This document shows positions 1 to 8,446 of a stretch of 11,146 nucleotides of DNA, piece after piece. The notes beneath the pieces are model-generated. The model was not told the origin of the DNA. It was given only the letters and a program-made list of their open reading frames with translations, and did not search any database. The stretch spans positions 1 to 11,146 of the forward strand of contig DAHO01000074.1 of assembly GCA_002498455.1 (NCBI GenBank), given 5' to 3'. The stretch is from Euryarchaeota archaeon UBA602 (GTDB lineage: Archaea; Thermoplasmatota; Poseidoniia; Poseidoniales; Thalassarchaeaceae). Within the stretch, counting starts at the first letter, position 1; every line of letters begins with the position of its first letter. Both the position numbers and the translations under genes were made by a program.

Positions 1-3000
1 TTCACGCCCTGTTCAGAGGTGACAAATGTACCACTCATACTGAAATCACCGGCAGGCAACAGCAAGGTGACCTTACCCTCTGCATCGACGGTTTGGTTCC
101 AACTTGTGACTTCAGTTCCAACAAATACGAGGTGTCCACCACTGATAATGAGTGAATCATCGGCAAGTGTGCGCTCAACTCCATCGTAGTCGTTCCACTT
201 GGTTGAGACATGCAGCATGCTCGCGGAAGACAACATGGCATCGGCTTCGCCACCTTCTGCGACGGCAGCCTGTAGGAGCGTCATGGCCGCAAACTGACCT
301 TCGTCGCCATCATATGTTGCATACAAAATCCAGTTACCGGGTTCTACATCAGCACTCCAAGCTCCATCCCATGTACCGTCATTCAAAACCTTGGTTGGAG
401 TCACAGAACCATATTCCATTCCAGATTCTGGAATCAACTCAAGTACAATTTCATCTGAAATGAGATTCCATTCTGAAGGTAGAACGTGTGTAATATCTCC
501 ACCTACAGTGACGATTCCAGCTGTCATCTCGATATCCGTGGTGTTGACTGTGAAACCAACATCCATTGAACCGATTCCATCACTGAATCCAGCCTTACTC
601 GCATGGATCTCATAGGTATTGTTCACGGGTACGAAGACTCGCCATGTTCCAAGCACATTGCTGGTCAAGTTGACGGGTCCGAACGAATCACTACTGACGA
701 CCACGTTGGCGTCTGCAATGGATTCATCACCACTCCACATATCGTTTCCATCCAAATCACGGAATAGGTTGCCAGCGATTTCAACCCACTTGTTTAGGGT
801 CAAATTGAGGTCTGCATTTCCGGAACCCGAGACGATACTGATGGTGTGGTTGTCCAAAATCCAGCGGACGTTGATATCGGTTCGATTCAAACTGAGAGTC
901 CAGGTACCTTGCATAAGAGAGGCATCGATAACACCATTTTCATCACTGGGTCCAAGGATGAATTCTCCCAACCCGTCTTCACTGGTTGCAGTTACGGCAA
1001 ATCCACTGAGCAATTCTTCGCTACCCTGTTCAACGATTGTTAGGTTGAATTGAGCCGCTTCAATGGTCTGCCATTGTGTGGTTGACCCCGGTGTATTTTC
1101 ATCGACAGTGAGTGTTCCACGGAACAACTGCAATGGATCATCATTGGTATCATCTCCATCGTCGATGATGAATTCATCGACATAGACCAACCATTCGCCT
1201 TCAGGTAGATACTCGACAATGGTACCATTGGCATCGGTATCAAGATTGAAGGTTTCGTCACCGCCAATTTCTTCGAAGTAAACCGTCCAGTTCGACATCA
1301 CGCCACCGGACTCGTTTCGCAGTTCAATGGAAGTGAGCCACTCGGGCATGAAGCCCATCTCAACAGCAAAGGCCTCCGAACCAATGGCGACTTCAACGGC
1401 CCCCGTCGAGTTAGACAACAGAGTGTTGTAATTCGTTGTATTCTCATCGCGTGGATCCTTGACATCGGTTTCAAAGAACCAATTTCCTACACGCAATTGC
1501 AACCCAATGGAACCATTGTCCCAACGTGCATCGTCTGCGCTGATATTGATAATCATCGATTCTTCAAATGCGTTCGAGGGTACCATGCGGAAGTCCACAG
1601 GTAGTGCGGTGCCATTCGACATATTTCCATCGTGGTCGATGAATGTGTGGATGGTTGTCATGACATAATCAGGCTCTGCGATGAGCATGATGGTGTTATT
1701 GTCCCCGACTGGCGAATAAGTGACGGGCTCAACATTGAGCGCATCATTGTTGATGCTTAGTGTCCAGTTGCGCGTTTCATTTTCGTCTTCGGCTTCAAGC
1801 AGGTGTGCTGTGAATCGACCCTGTGCCGTTTCAACCGGCCATTGCCAGGTCACGCCCGTGGCACTGTCATGGGCCTCAAGCATGAACGGGTAATCTCCGA
1901 ATCCTGGCACCGTCTGTGTGTACGGTGTACCAGCTTCGTAAAGGAAGAGGTCACCCGCTGCACCAACGCTGCTCTTTGGAACCAAATCGATGCTGATGCC
2001 ATCGCTTGGGACGACAAAGTTCTCACCGGCAAGTAGTGAACCGACCACAACATACGCCGTCAAATTGATTTCTGCACCGACTGGAATCTGCATTCCAAAC
2101 GAACCATTGTCATCGGTCAGAGCAGACTCAGAAATGCCACCCCATCGAGCGAATACCGCTTGGTTGACGAAGGGCTGTGATACTTCATCGGGCTTGTCGC
2201 TGATATCATACATCACAGTACCGTTAACCCAAGCAGATTCGGTGTATTGAAGTACCAAACCGGAGATACTCTCCTGCAAATCAATTTCCTCGTAGAGAAT
2301 GTAATCATCATTGAGGATACTCTCGACAACCCACGTGTCACGAGGCAATTCAATGTTGTACGAACCGTTGCCGTTGTCTCTCGCATCAACTGTGATTGGA
2401 GAGAACTGGTTCGAGAACGACAAGTTTTGACCCTCTACGGGTTGATCTTCGTGATCCAGCAATAGGAATTCAATGTCAAACATGGGCGGAATTCGTTCAA
2501 TGTCCGATGGCGTCACATTGCCAGCGGTATCTGCGAGAACCGTGATGGTCTGTGATCGATACTCGTCGAACCCGTCGTCGTCTTGGTCCATGGTTACGAT
2601 GTATTCACCCTCAAGTACTGGCCCAACACCGAATGTTCCATTTTCATCGGTCTCGAACCAACAGGGGGACCAAGCCACTTCACCACAGGATTCAGTGACA
2701 TCCACATCAATCTCTGATGCATTGACCAACTTCAATCGGCCCGTAACGACCTGACTTTCTTCTTGATCCATGGCCAGTGTACTGGCTGTCCCTTGAATCC
2801 AAGTACCGGGCAAAGTCAATGCAATGTCCTTGGCATCAGGGCTGTCACGTGTCAATGGAACTTCAAGTGGCATCGGTAGAATGGCCTCTTGACCATTGCC
2901 AAACAAAACAGCAACGTGGTACGTCCCTGGAATCGCATCTACAAGGTGGAATGAACCTGGCTTGACCATGTCACCACTGAAATGACCTGTTCCCTGGAAT

Positions 3001-4049
3001 GTACCTGTACCGTTGAGGGTACCGTATGAACTCAGAGATTCATCGGAGGTATCAACCACGAATGTGCCCGAACCAATGATGGTCTCACGGTACATCTTTG
3101 TGGTAAAGAATGAGGTGCCTTCCGAGGTGAATCGTCCGGTTGCATTTGCAACCAAACCGTCAATGCGATATGTATCGGTAACACTGGCATCTTCTAAACA
3201 GTAGGTTGCTTCTTCAGGCATGGTACCATTTTCACCACAAGCTTGTCCAGTTGAGTTTTCGATAGTACCGACAAACGTTCCGATTCCGAGAATGTCACCC
3301 GTACCCGTGTAAGAGTGATTGTTCTGGATACTTCGCGTGTAATTACCGGTGAAGTCTGTCGCAGTCACGACACCCTCTTCTGAAATCATGGTCCCCTCGC
3401 CCGTGAAGGTAACTTCTCCAGTGGCTCCAGGACCATATTCTCGCTCTCCCTCTGTTTCACCGGCAGATGTGGTGATGAAGTATGCATCTTGGCGGGATTC
3501 ATCCCAGATGTTTGAGATTCTCAAATCCATGTTGGCCAGAGGCTCGCCACCGAAGTCAGATTCACCCGACCATTCGATGGTACCGGTTGCACCAGATGCT
3601 TCGACTTGGATGTCAAGAGTTAGAACGGATTCACCATTAGAGTGCCCATCCTCTCCGTTGACGATAATCATTGATTCGCCCAACCAAGTCGAACCGGAAA
3701 CATTGCCGAGAATACCTGTAACAGGGTTCACGGTTCGATCCTCGTTGACTTCAGTTAGCAGGTCAGAAATCCACATGTTGGATTCCTCTGCCGTTGAAGT
3801 GACAAACAAATCACGGGCTTCCGTCAAATCGGATTCGCCCATGAAGGCTGAAACACGAATCTTTCCACTTGGAACGGTGACACTGAAGTGTCCATTGTCA
3901 TCAGCCTGTGTCGATGCAATAGGAATCCAGTAAGTTCGTGCGTCCGTATCACTGGACCCTTCGCCACTGAATGCATCTCGCTCAATCAGAATCTTAGCGT
4001 TGGGTACGGCACCAATTTCACCGAGCACGACATCGCCCTCTAATGTAGC
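1..4049 (-). repeat. AglB C-terminal arm: tandem beta-sandwich (carboxypeptidase-regulatory-like) repeats
   Basis: Residues 1441 to 2789 and beyond form an extracellular arm with no membrane segment visible. A recurring unit of about 80-120 residues ends with a turn and two strands of the form [D/E]-N-G-[T/S]-F-x-(V/M)-x-(V/L/I)-P-x-G-x-(Y/W). Examples start near residues 1491 (GHFSVTVPSGKIRVSAF), 1909 (ENGTFGVGPVLEGEYIVTM), 2000 (NGNGSYNIELPRDTW), 2087 (DNGSFGMQIPVGAEINLTAY), 2380 (ANGTIVEYLPEGEWLVYVD), 2477 (ENGVIDASLMQGTWTLSL), 2574, 2663 and 2761 (AEGKVTLLLPAGDFSMSG). This resembles the CarboxypepD-reg / SdrD-B class of Ig-like folds. That class match is judged by eye. Paired cysteines and about 35 N-X-S/T sequons fit an exposed surface structure. 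Whether it ends in a membrane anchor cannot be seen here. Confidence 0.75.
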
Positions 4050-7000
4050 ACCAGAATAGTACTTGAGCACCTTAACTCCGGTATTTGCATAGGCAATCCG
4101 TTGCGGATCATCTTCATTGGCATCATACCAGTTTGCCAATACAAAGTGGTTCATCATTGCACCAGGCAATGGATAGGTGTAGGTCAACAAGGAATCTGGA
4201 GTACCATATCCACTGAAGTGTTGCCTTGGCTGACCTTGACGCTCGACGTTTTCAAGCCCGAGGCTGGATGTACCATAGCCCACGTAGGTCCGCGCAATCA
4301 TGGTCTCAAAGAAGTCAGGGGAGTGCTCAACAAGCACATCTTCCAACTCAATGATTTCTGCGTCACCACCCGACTGACTGGCCAAAAGTTGAGCGAGATA
4401 TCGCTCTTCAAACTCGGCAGCAGACATGGGGCCTTCTGTTGTGATGTATTCCGACGTGATGTAATTGTCAGGATCTAATCCACTGAGAGTTGTCGGTGCG
4501 TAGAAAATACCTGTAGGGTTACCGTAATGCATTCCACTCTCCGCATACTGATAACCACCCACGGGGTACAAACGGTTGTCTACGGCAAAGTATCGAATGT
4601 CATTGTTGCGAACGATGGTCTCTCCGGGACCACCCTCGTAAGTGGCAACTTCGTAGTCAATCGAGGTCAAATCGTGGTACAAATCAACCAGTTCATCCAG
4701 TGAGAAAACATGTGTCAACAAGTCTCGTGCGATGGCGTATCTTGCGTTCTGTCGGTGAAGCGAAGTTGAGACATCGTCGAAGTCATCGTAAAGATCACTG
4801 GTGTACCAATAATCACCAATGATGTAATGCGATGCACTGCACGAGAATGCATTGTTCTCGGTGTAATCAGCATCGCCGGGGTACAATTGCTCGCCACTCG
4901 AGGAACGAGTGTCGATGGAGGATTGTCCATCCACTGGACATTGGTCGACCCAGTCGGAAGCCGTGTTTCCATTCTTTGAATTGAACATGGTAATGGCTGA
5001 CTCCTTGTCGTTGTACTCGTCAACCAGTACACGATCCTCGTAGACACGGTAAATGAGCTCTGTAGACCGCGTTCCGTCTTCGTTCAACACCGTACCCTGA
5101 GCCAGTTTGGTATCATCAGAGGTCCCGATGATGGTGAATGAACGGTCACGGACATCCTGTGAATCCGACATGGTGTTGATGGCCACCCATTCATCCCATG
5201 CCGCATCTCCATCAGTTGCTGAATTGAGGTGCTGGCGCATCGCATTTGCAAATGCACGTGTGAACTGTTCACTGTCCTCAGTTCCCTTGTCGAGAGTGTA
5301 CTCATGGCGCATGTCACCTTCTGCAAGAGTGATGATGAACAGTGCGATTGTATCTTCTTCACCGTTGGCCAGCAACATGTTACCGGCCGCAGGAATTCCC
5401 GACTGGAAGTTGTCTGCGACGGTGGGGTGCTGACCTTGAGCTAAGGCTTGGAACCCGTAATCCCACCAAGAGACGAAGGCGGGTCGCTCTGAGAAGGTGA
5501 CATCTGCATCTTGTGATTCAAGCCAATCGTAGGCTTGGTTCCAGCCTGCTCCGTTGAAACCGGGGCCGAATGTGCCCATGTACCAACATTCACCCCGACA
5601 GGAAGTCATGTTGTCTTCACCCACACCATAATCGGTGTATGGTGAACCGTCCAAAACAGACCAACCGAAGAAATCGGCACGAAGTGCGTCTGGTACAAGA
5701 CCGTAGATGGTTTCATCCACTTGCTTTTCACCAACTTCGCCACGTGGGATACCTGAATCAATGCCGTAAATGGCGTGCTGACTGAACAACAAAATCAGAA
5801 TCATGCCGATTGCAGGAACACCGAGGTGCTTTCGTCCAGCTCCAATTGTCGAACTGAATCGGGCACGAGGACTCGTGGCTCCCATTCGGCGCCAGGTTTT
5901 GACGTATTCGCGAACTCCACTGGATCGCCATAGACCGACGACTGCGGCAGAGCCCATGATGGCCATAATCGGCGTAGCGTTGAACATGAATCGACCTGCT
6001 GACCAAGCCATGTATGAAGCCAAAAGAATCCATACTGCCAAGACCAAAGATGCAGGTCCCATCAACCGCGATGGATTCTTCGGGTCTCGGTTCTTGAATC
6101 CGCGCCACAATGATGCCAATCCCATTCCCAACGAGAAGATGAACACCAGTGGACCAAAGTTGGCGAACAATTGACCACGACTCGGAGCTTGCGCTTCAGC
6201 AATGGTTCCGAAGACCTTGTTCTTGGTGAAGTAGAATCCACCGGTTGTCAATACATCCCAACCGTTGGAGAGCCCCAATACTTGGAGGATGTAGAGTGTA
6301 CCGAGCAGAACCGTAGAAATTCCAGCACCCATAATGATAACCATCAACCAAGGCTTGTCTCTGAATGCAGTTACAATCCATCCATTGATGATGGTAAATC
6401 CAACGATGTAGAACAACGGCTGGAAACCGCTGGCGTCCCAAATTAGGTTTAGTTGCAGGTTGGCATAGAACGGCAAGGGCAAGATGAATGTCGTGAGCAT
6501 CATCACGATAATGGCGGCAGTCACCGGCATGCTGTCTCTGCGTCGAATCAGATTGATGGCCGTCTGTACGAAGAAGGCTGCATAAACAATCGCGAGACCA
6601 TAGACGAATCCTTTCCAGCCCAGAGCAACTGTTGCAAAAGAAACACCCGCCAAGATGGCTTGTGCCATAGCAGCAGGATGCTGTTTGAATGCAGCGCGGA
6701 TTCCCGCAACGAGGTGAAGGGGGTTCCAATTGGAGTCCTCAAGCAACTTGTCGTTGCCAATGGAATCAACAGCGCACAGCCAGAAGTAGAATCCAAGTGA
6801 CATAAACAGAATCACAAATGCATCGTGATCAGCCAGTGCAAACGTGCTGTGGCTGACGTGACCAGGCATCAGTGCCATGAGCCAAGCACCGATGGCACCC
6901 GCAGCCGTTCCGAAGAAGCGCTTGCAAGTAGCTGCAATCGGCAATACCGTCAATGCACCGAATACTGCGGGCATTCCAGCGATGGACCACCATGCAGCAT

Positions 7001-8369
7001 CGTGAACATCCCCTTCAAGGAAGGGGTCAAGGGCTACACCGCCCAACGCCAATGACCAACTGAACAAAGGTGGTCGAGGATTGATTGAACCTACAGGGTA
7101 GGCTCGATCCATGTCGATGATGAAGTGGCTGTTCTGAGCAAGGATGTAATCGATGGCTCGCTTCATGTACCAGGGGTCAGAACCACCGGTCATATCCCAC
7201 TCGCCGGTTCCAGCCGCATTCATGGCTGGAATCACGTTCCACATGACACGCACGGCAAATGCAGTCAACAAAGCACTGCCGATTGTAATGGCATACCAGT
7301 GCTGTCCCCACCATAGACGTGCTTGTCCATGGCCTCGGCGCTCAGGGCCACTGAGCAAGCGGCCTGCGAATCCAAGATAGATGAACAGTGCATTGGTCCA
7401 GAAGAAAATCAAGAACCAAGACAATCCGCCAAGATCTCCATTCAAGAAACCAATTTCATGCAGACCGAACATGGCCTTGCTTTGCCAAGTTCCAATGCTG
7501 TACAAAAGCCAGTTTAGGCTGATGATTAGGCCCATCGTTCGCCAATGTTCTGCCCAGCAGAAAGCCACAAACATGGCAATCAACCCAGTAAACAAGGCCC
7601 AGAAGAATCCAACATGCTGAGTGAGGAAAATGGCATCAGCACTTTCCAAACTCTTGAGATGCCATAGGCTGAAGATGTGAGCTGCGAGCCAAACTCCAAG
7701 TCCTGCATAGAGTGGATTGAATTCCTTTCCAAGGACTGCTGGCAACTGATTGAACCATGAACCACTACCACCTTCTTGCAATCGACCTCGCAGAGCGAGT
7801 GCGATGAGCATGCTACTCAAAATCGATATCATCCACCATGTGAAAAACAGCGAACCGGTCACAGCACGATTTACATCGATTATGTCGTACTGACCTTGCG
7901 TTGCCAAAACAGCTTCTGCGGACCAACCGTGACCCGCAGCAGCAACCTGAATTGCATAGAGGAATCCAGCAACGATTCCAACCACGATCACTTCCTCTTC
8001 ATGACGACGAGAACGGTCGAAGAGGTGGACGCCAATCGCCATTGTGGAGAAGGCCAAGCCCAATAGAGCTGCACCATCGTAGTAGTGAATCATTCCGACT
8101 GCACCGATTACAGCCGCGAATCCGAGAGAAACGAGAGAGGGGCGTGTTCCAACGGGTTCGAAGATGATTCGGGGTGCCTTGCCAAGAAGACCGCCTGCCA
8201 TCAAGACGGTGGTCATCATCAGCAGTGTGTTCCAATCGCTTGCTTCGTAGTCGACTGCGTTCCATGTTGCAGCAACCATCATGGCCAACATGATGGCAAT
8301 TGTCACAGGGATTGCGAGGAGCCCATAGAATGGGGCCTTAGCCGACACAGTTCCGTTTTCATTATCCAT
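1..8369 (-). CDS. aglB: Giant AglB/STT3-type oligosaccharyltransferase with extra N-terminal membrane module and long repeat arm (3' partial)
   Basis: This protein should transfer a lipid-linked glycan to Asn in N-X-S/T sequons on the outer face of the cytoplasmic membrane. Reading from the ATG at 8369, the frame stays open for 2789 codons to the window edge, so the C-terminus is missing. Residues 1-355 hold about ten hydrophobic segments that are not part of the usual STT3 fold. The STT3 core follows. It has D398 in GGSDPWYM, the DxD pair D514/D516 in ADHDAF, E725 in TIAE, and R793 in AGRF. The spacings D398-D514 (116) and D398-E725 (327) are close to those I recall for AglB (about 114 and 313). 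The last membrane segment is near 848-867. The extracellular domain carries WWDYG at 968-972, a C924/C928 pair, and the late AglB-like FFETMIARTYVGYG stretch. From about 1441 a repeat arm of more than 1340 residues begins. A GAGAGGG Shine-Dalgarno-like site lies 6 bases before the ATG. I could not place the DK/MI motif with confidence. The catalytic identity is firm; the roles of both extra regions are unknown. Confidence 0.93.
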   Translation of the reverse strand, partial: MDNENGTVSAKAPFYGLLAIPVTIAIMLAMMVAATWNAVDYEASDWNTLLMMTTVLMAGGLLGKAPRIIFEPVGTRPSLVSLGFAAVIGAVGMIHYYDGAALLGLAFSTMAIGVHLFDRSRRHEEEVIVVGIVAGFLYAIQVAAAGHGWSAEAVLATQGQYDIIDVNRAVTGSLFFTWWMISILSSMLIALALRGRLQEGGSGSWFNQLPAVLGKEFNPLYAGLGVWLAAHIFSLWHLKSLESADAIFLTQHVGFFWALFTGLIAMFVAFCWAEHWRTMGLIISLNWLLYSIGTWQSKAMFGLHEIGFLNGDLGGLSWFLIFFWTNALFIYLGFAGRLLSGPERRGHGQARLWWGQHWYAITIGSALLTAFAVRVMWNVIPAMNAAGTGEWDMTGGSDPWYMKRAIDYILAQNSHFIIDMDRAYPVGSINPRPPLFSWSLALGGVALDPFLEGDVHDAAWWSIAGMPAVFGALTVLPIAATCKRFFGTAAGAIGAWLMALMPGHVSHSTFALADHDAFVILFMSLGFYFWLCAVDSIGNDKLLEDSNWNPLHLVAGIRAAFKQHPAAMAQAILAGVSFATVALGWKGFVYGLAIVYAAFFVQTAINLIRRRDSMPVTAAIIVMMLTTFILPLPFYANLQLNLIWDASGFQPLFYIVGFTIINGWIVTAFRDKPWLMVIIMGAGISTVLLGTLYILQVLGLSNGWDVLTTGGFYFTKNKVFGTIAEAQAPSRGQLFANFGPLVFIFSLGMGLASLWRGFKNRDPKNPSRLMGPASLVLAVWILLASYMAWSAGRFMFNATPIMAIMGSAAVVGLWRSSGVREYVKTWRRMGATSPRARFSSTIGAGRKHLGVPAIGMILILLFSQHAIYGIDSGIPRGEVGEKQVDETIYGLVPDALRADFFGWSVLDGSPYTDYGVGEDNMTSCRGECWYMGTFGPGFNGAGWNQAYDWLESQDADVTFSERPAFVSWWDYGFQALAQGQHPTVADNFQSGIPAAGNMLLANGEEDTIALFIITLAEGDMRHEYTLDKGTEDSEQFTRAFANAMRQHLNSATDGDAAWDEWVAINTMSDSQDVRDRSFTIIGTSDDTKLAQGTVLNEDGTRSTELIYRVYEDRVLVDEYNDKESAITMFNSKNGNTASDWVDQCPVDGQSSIDTRSSSGEQLYPGDADYTENNAFSCSASHYIIGDYWYTSDLYDDFDDVSTSLHRQNARYAIARDLLTHVFSLDELVDLYHDLTSIDYEVATYEGGPGETIVRNNDIRYFAVDNRLYPVGGYQYAESGMHYGNPTGIFYAPTTLSGLDPDNYITSEYITTEGPMSAAEFEERYLAQLLASQSGGDAEIIELEDVLVEHSPDFFETMIARTYVGYGTSSLGLENVERQGQPRQHFSGYGTPDSLLTYTYPLPGAMMNHFVLANWYDANEDDPQRIAYANTGVKVLKYYSGATLEGDVVLGEIGAVPNAKILIERDAFSGEGSSDTDARTYWIPIASTQADDNGHFSVTVPSGKIRVSAFMGESDLTEARDLFVTSTAEESNMWISDLLTEVNEDRTVNPVTGILGNVSGSTWLGESMIIVNGEDGHSNGESVLTLDIQVEASGATGTIEWSGESDFGGEPLANMDLRISNIWDESRQDAYFITTSAGETEGEREYGPGATGEVTFTGEGTMISEEGVVTATDFTGNYTRSIQNNHSYTGTGDILGIGTFVGTIENSTGQACGENGTMPEEATYCLEDASVTDTYRIDGLVANATGRFTSEGTSFFTTKMYRETIIGSGTFVVDTSDESLSSYGTLNGTGTFQGTGHFSGDMVKPGSFHLVDAIPGTYHVAVLFGNGQEAILPMPLEVPLTRDSPDAKDIALTLPGTWIQGTASTLAMDQEESQVVTGRLKLVNASEIDVDVTESCGEVAWSPCWFETDENGTFGVGPVLEGEYIVTMDQDDDGFDEYRSQTITVLADTAGNVTPSDIERIPPMFDIEFLLLDHEDQPVEGQNLSFSNQFSPITVDARDNGNGSYNIELPRDTWVVESILNDDYILYEEIDLQESISGLVLQYTESAWVNGTVMYDISDKPDEVSQPFVNQAVFARWGGISESALTDDNGSFGMQIPVGAEINLTAYVVVGSLLAGENFVVPSDGISIDLVPKSSVGAAGDLFLYEAGTPYTQTVPGFGDYPFMLEAHDSATGVTWQWPVETAQGRFTAHLLEAEDENETRNWTLSINNDALNVEPVTYSPVGDNNTIMLIAEPDYVMTTIHTFIDHDGNMSNGTALPVDFRMVPSNAFEESMIINISADDARWDNGSIGLQLRVGNWFFETDVKDPRDENTTNYNTLLSNSTGAVEVAIGSEAFAVEMGFMPEWLTSIELRNESGGVMSNWTVYFEEIGGDETFNLDTDANGTIVEYLPEGEWLVYVDEFIIDDGDDTNDDPLQLFRGTLTVDENTPGSTTQWQTIEAAQFNLTIVEQGSEELLSGFAVTATSEDGLGEFILGPSDENGVIDASLMQGTWTLSLNRTDINVRWILDNHTISIVSGSGNADLNLTLNKWVEIAGNLFRDLDGNDMWSGDESIADANVVVSSDSFGPVNLTSNVLGTWRVFVPVNNTYEIHASKAGFSDGIGSMDVGFTVNTTDIEMTAGIVTVGGDITHVLPSEWNLISDEIVLELIPESGMEYGSVTPTKVLNDGTWDGAWSADVEPGNWILYATYDGDEGQFAAMTLLQAAVAEGGEADAMLSSASMLHVSTKWNDYDGVERTLADDSLIISGGHLVFVGTEVTSWNQTVDAEGKVTLLLPAGDFSMSGTFVTSEQGV
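2967..3404 (-). repeat. Gly-Thr-rich short repeats within the AglB arm
   Basis: Residues 1656-1801 differ from the rest of the arm. They contain short, irregular G-x-G-T-F/M-type units such as TGEGTMISEEG, GTGDILGIGTFVGTIEN, GSGTFVVDTSD and LNGTGTFQGTGHFSGDM. The pattern alternates a beta strand with a G-T turn, as in beta-solenoid or polymer-forming domains. One cysteine pair (GQACGENGT and ATYCLED) lies inside and may form a disulfide. Function is unknown. A curved spacer or a self-association patch is possible. Confidence 0.5.
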
Positions 8370-8375
8370 TTTTTT

Positions 8376-8382
8376 CCCTCTC
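8376..8382 (-). promoter_or_regulatory. Ribosome binding site of aglB
   Basis: The minus strand reads GAGAGGG followed by a six-base A-rich spacer and then the ATG at 8369. The spacing and purine-rich core support this start over later in-frame ATG codons in the first membrane segment. The encoded N-terminus (MDNENGTVSAK) is a short polar tail ahead of the first hydrophobic helix. Confidence 0.65.
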
Positions 8383-8438
8383 TTTGGGTCTGACAGCACA
8401 TACGCTACGCCATCAGCGACGCCGCGACTTGAGGCCTC

Positions 8439-8446
8439 GTTATAAC
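8439..8446 (-). promoter_or_regulatory. Possible TATA-like element upstream of aglB
   Basis: The palindromic octamer GTTATAAC is the only clearly TATA-like stretch in the purD-aglB gap. It sits about 70 bases upstream of the aglB ATG. An archaeal start site 25-30 bases downstream would give a leader of about 40-45 bases, compatible with the visible Shine-Dalgarno-like site. The neighbouring palindrome GAGGCCTC (8431-8438) could be a regulator site or chance. This is a guess from sequence only. Confidence 0.28.

Noticed and set aside
619..1053. Plus-strand open frame of 144 codons
   Set aside because: It is antisense to the aglB arm, with no ribosome site and no recognisable domain.
3349..3933. 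Plus-strand open frame of 194 codons
   Set aside because: It lies entirely opposite the aglB arm. Its translation is Ser/Pro/Val-rich with no motif, as expected for the complement of an acidic, Gly/Thr-rich coding strand.
1..4049. CRISPR array or satellite DNA from the repeated CCATTNTCATCGG motif
   Set aside because: Copies are degenerate, irregularly spaced by hundreds of bases, and coincide with a codon-level protein repeat.
6196..6729. Minus-strand open frame of 177 codons in another frame
   Set aside because: It is a frame-shifted shadow of the STT3 membrane core. The true frame through this stretch carries TIAE and the membrane helices.
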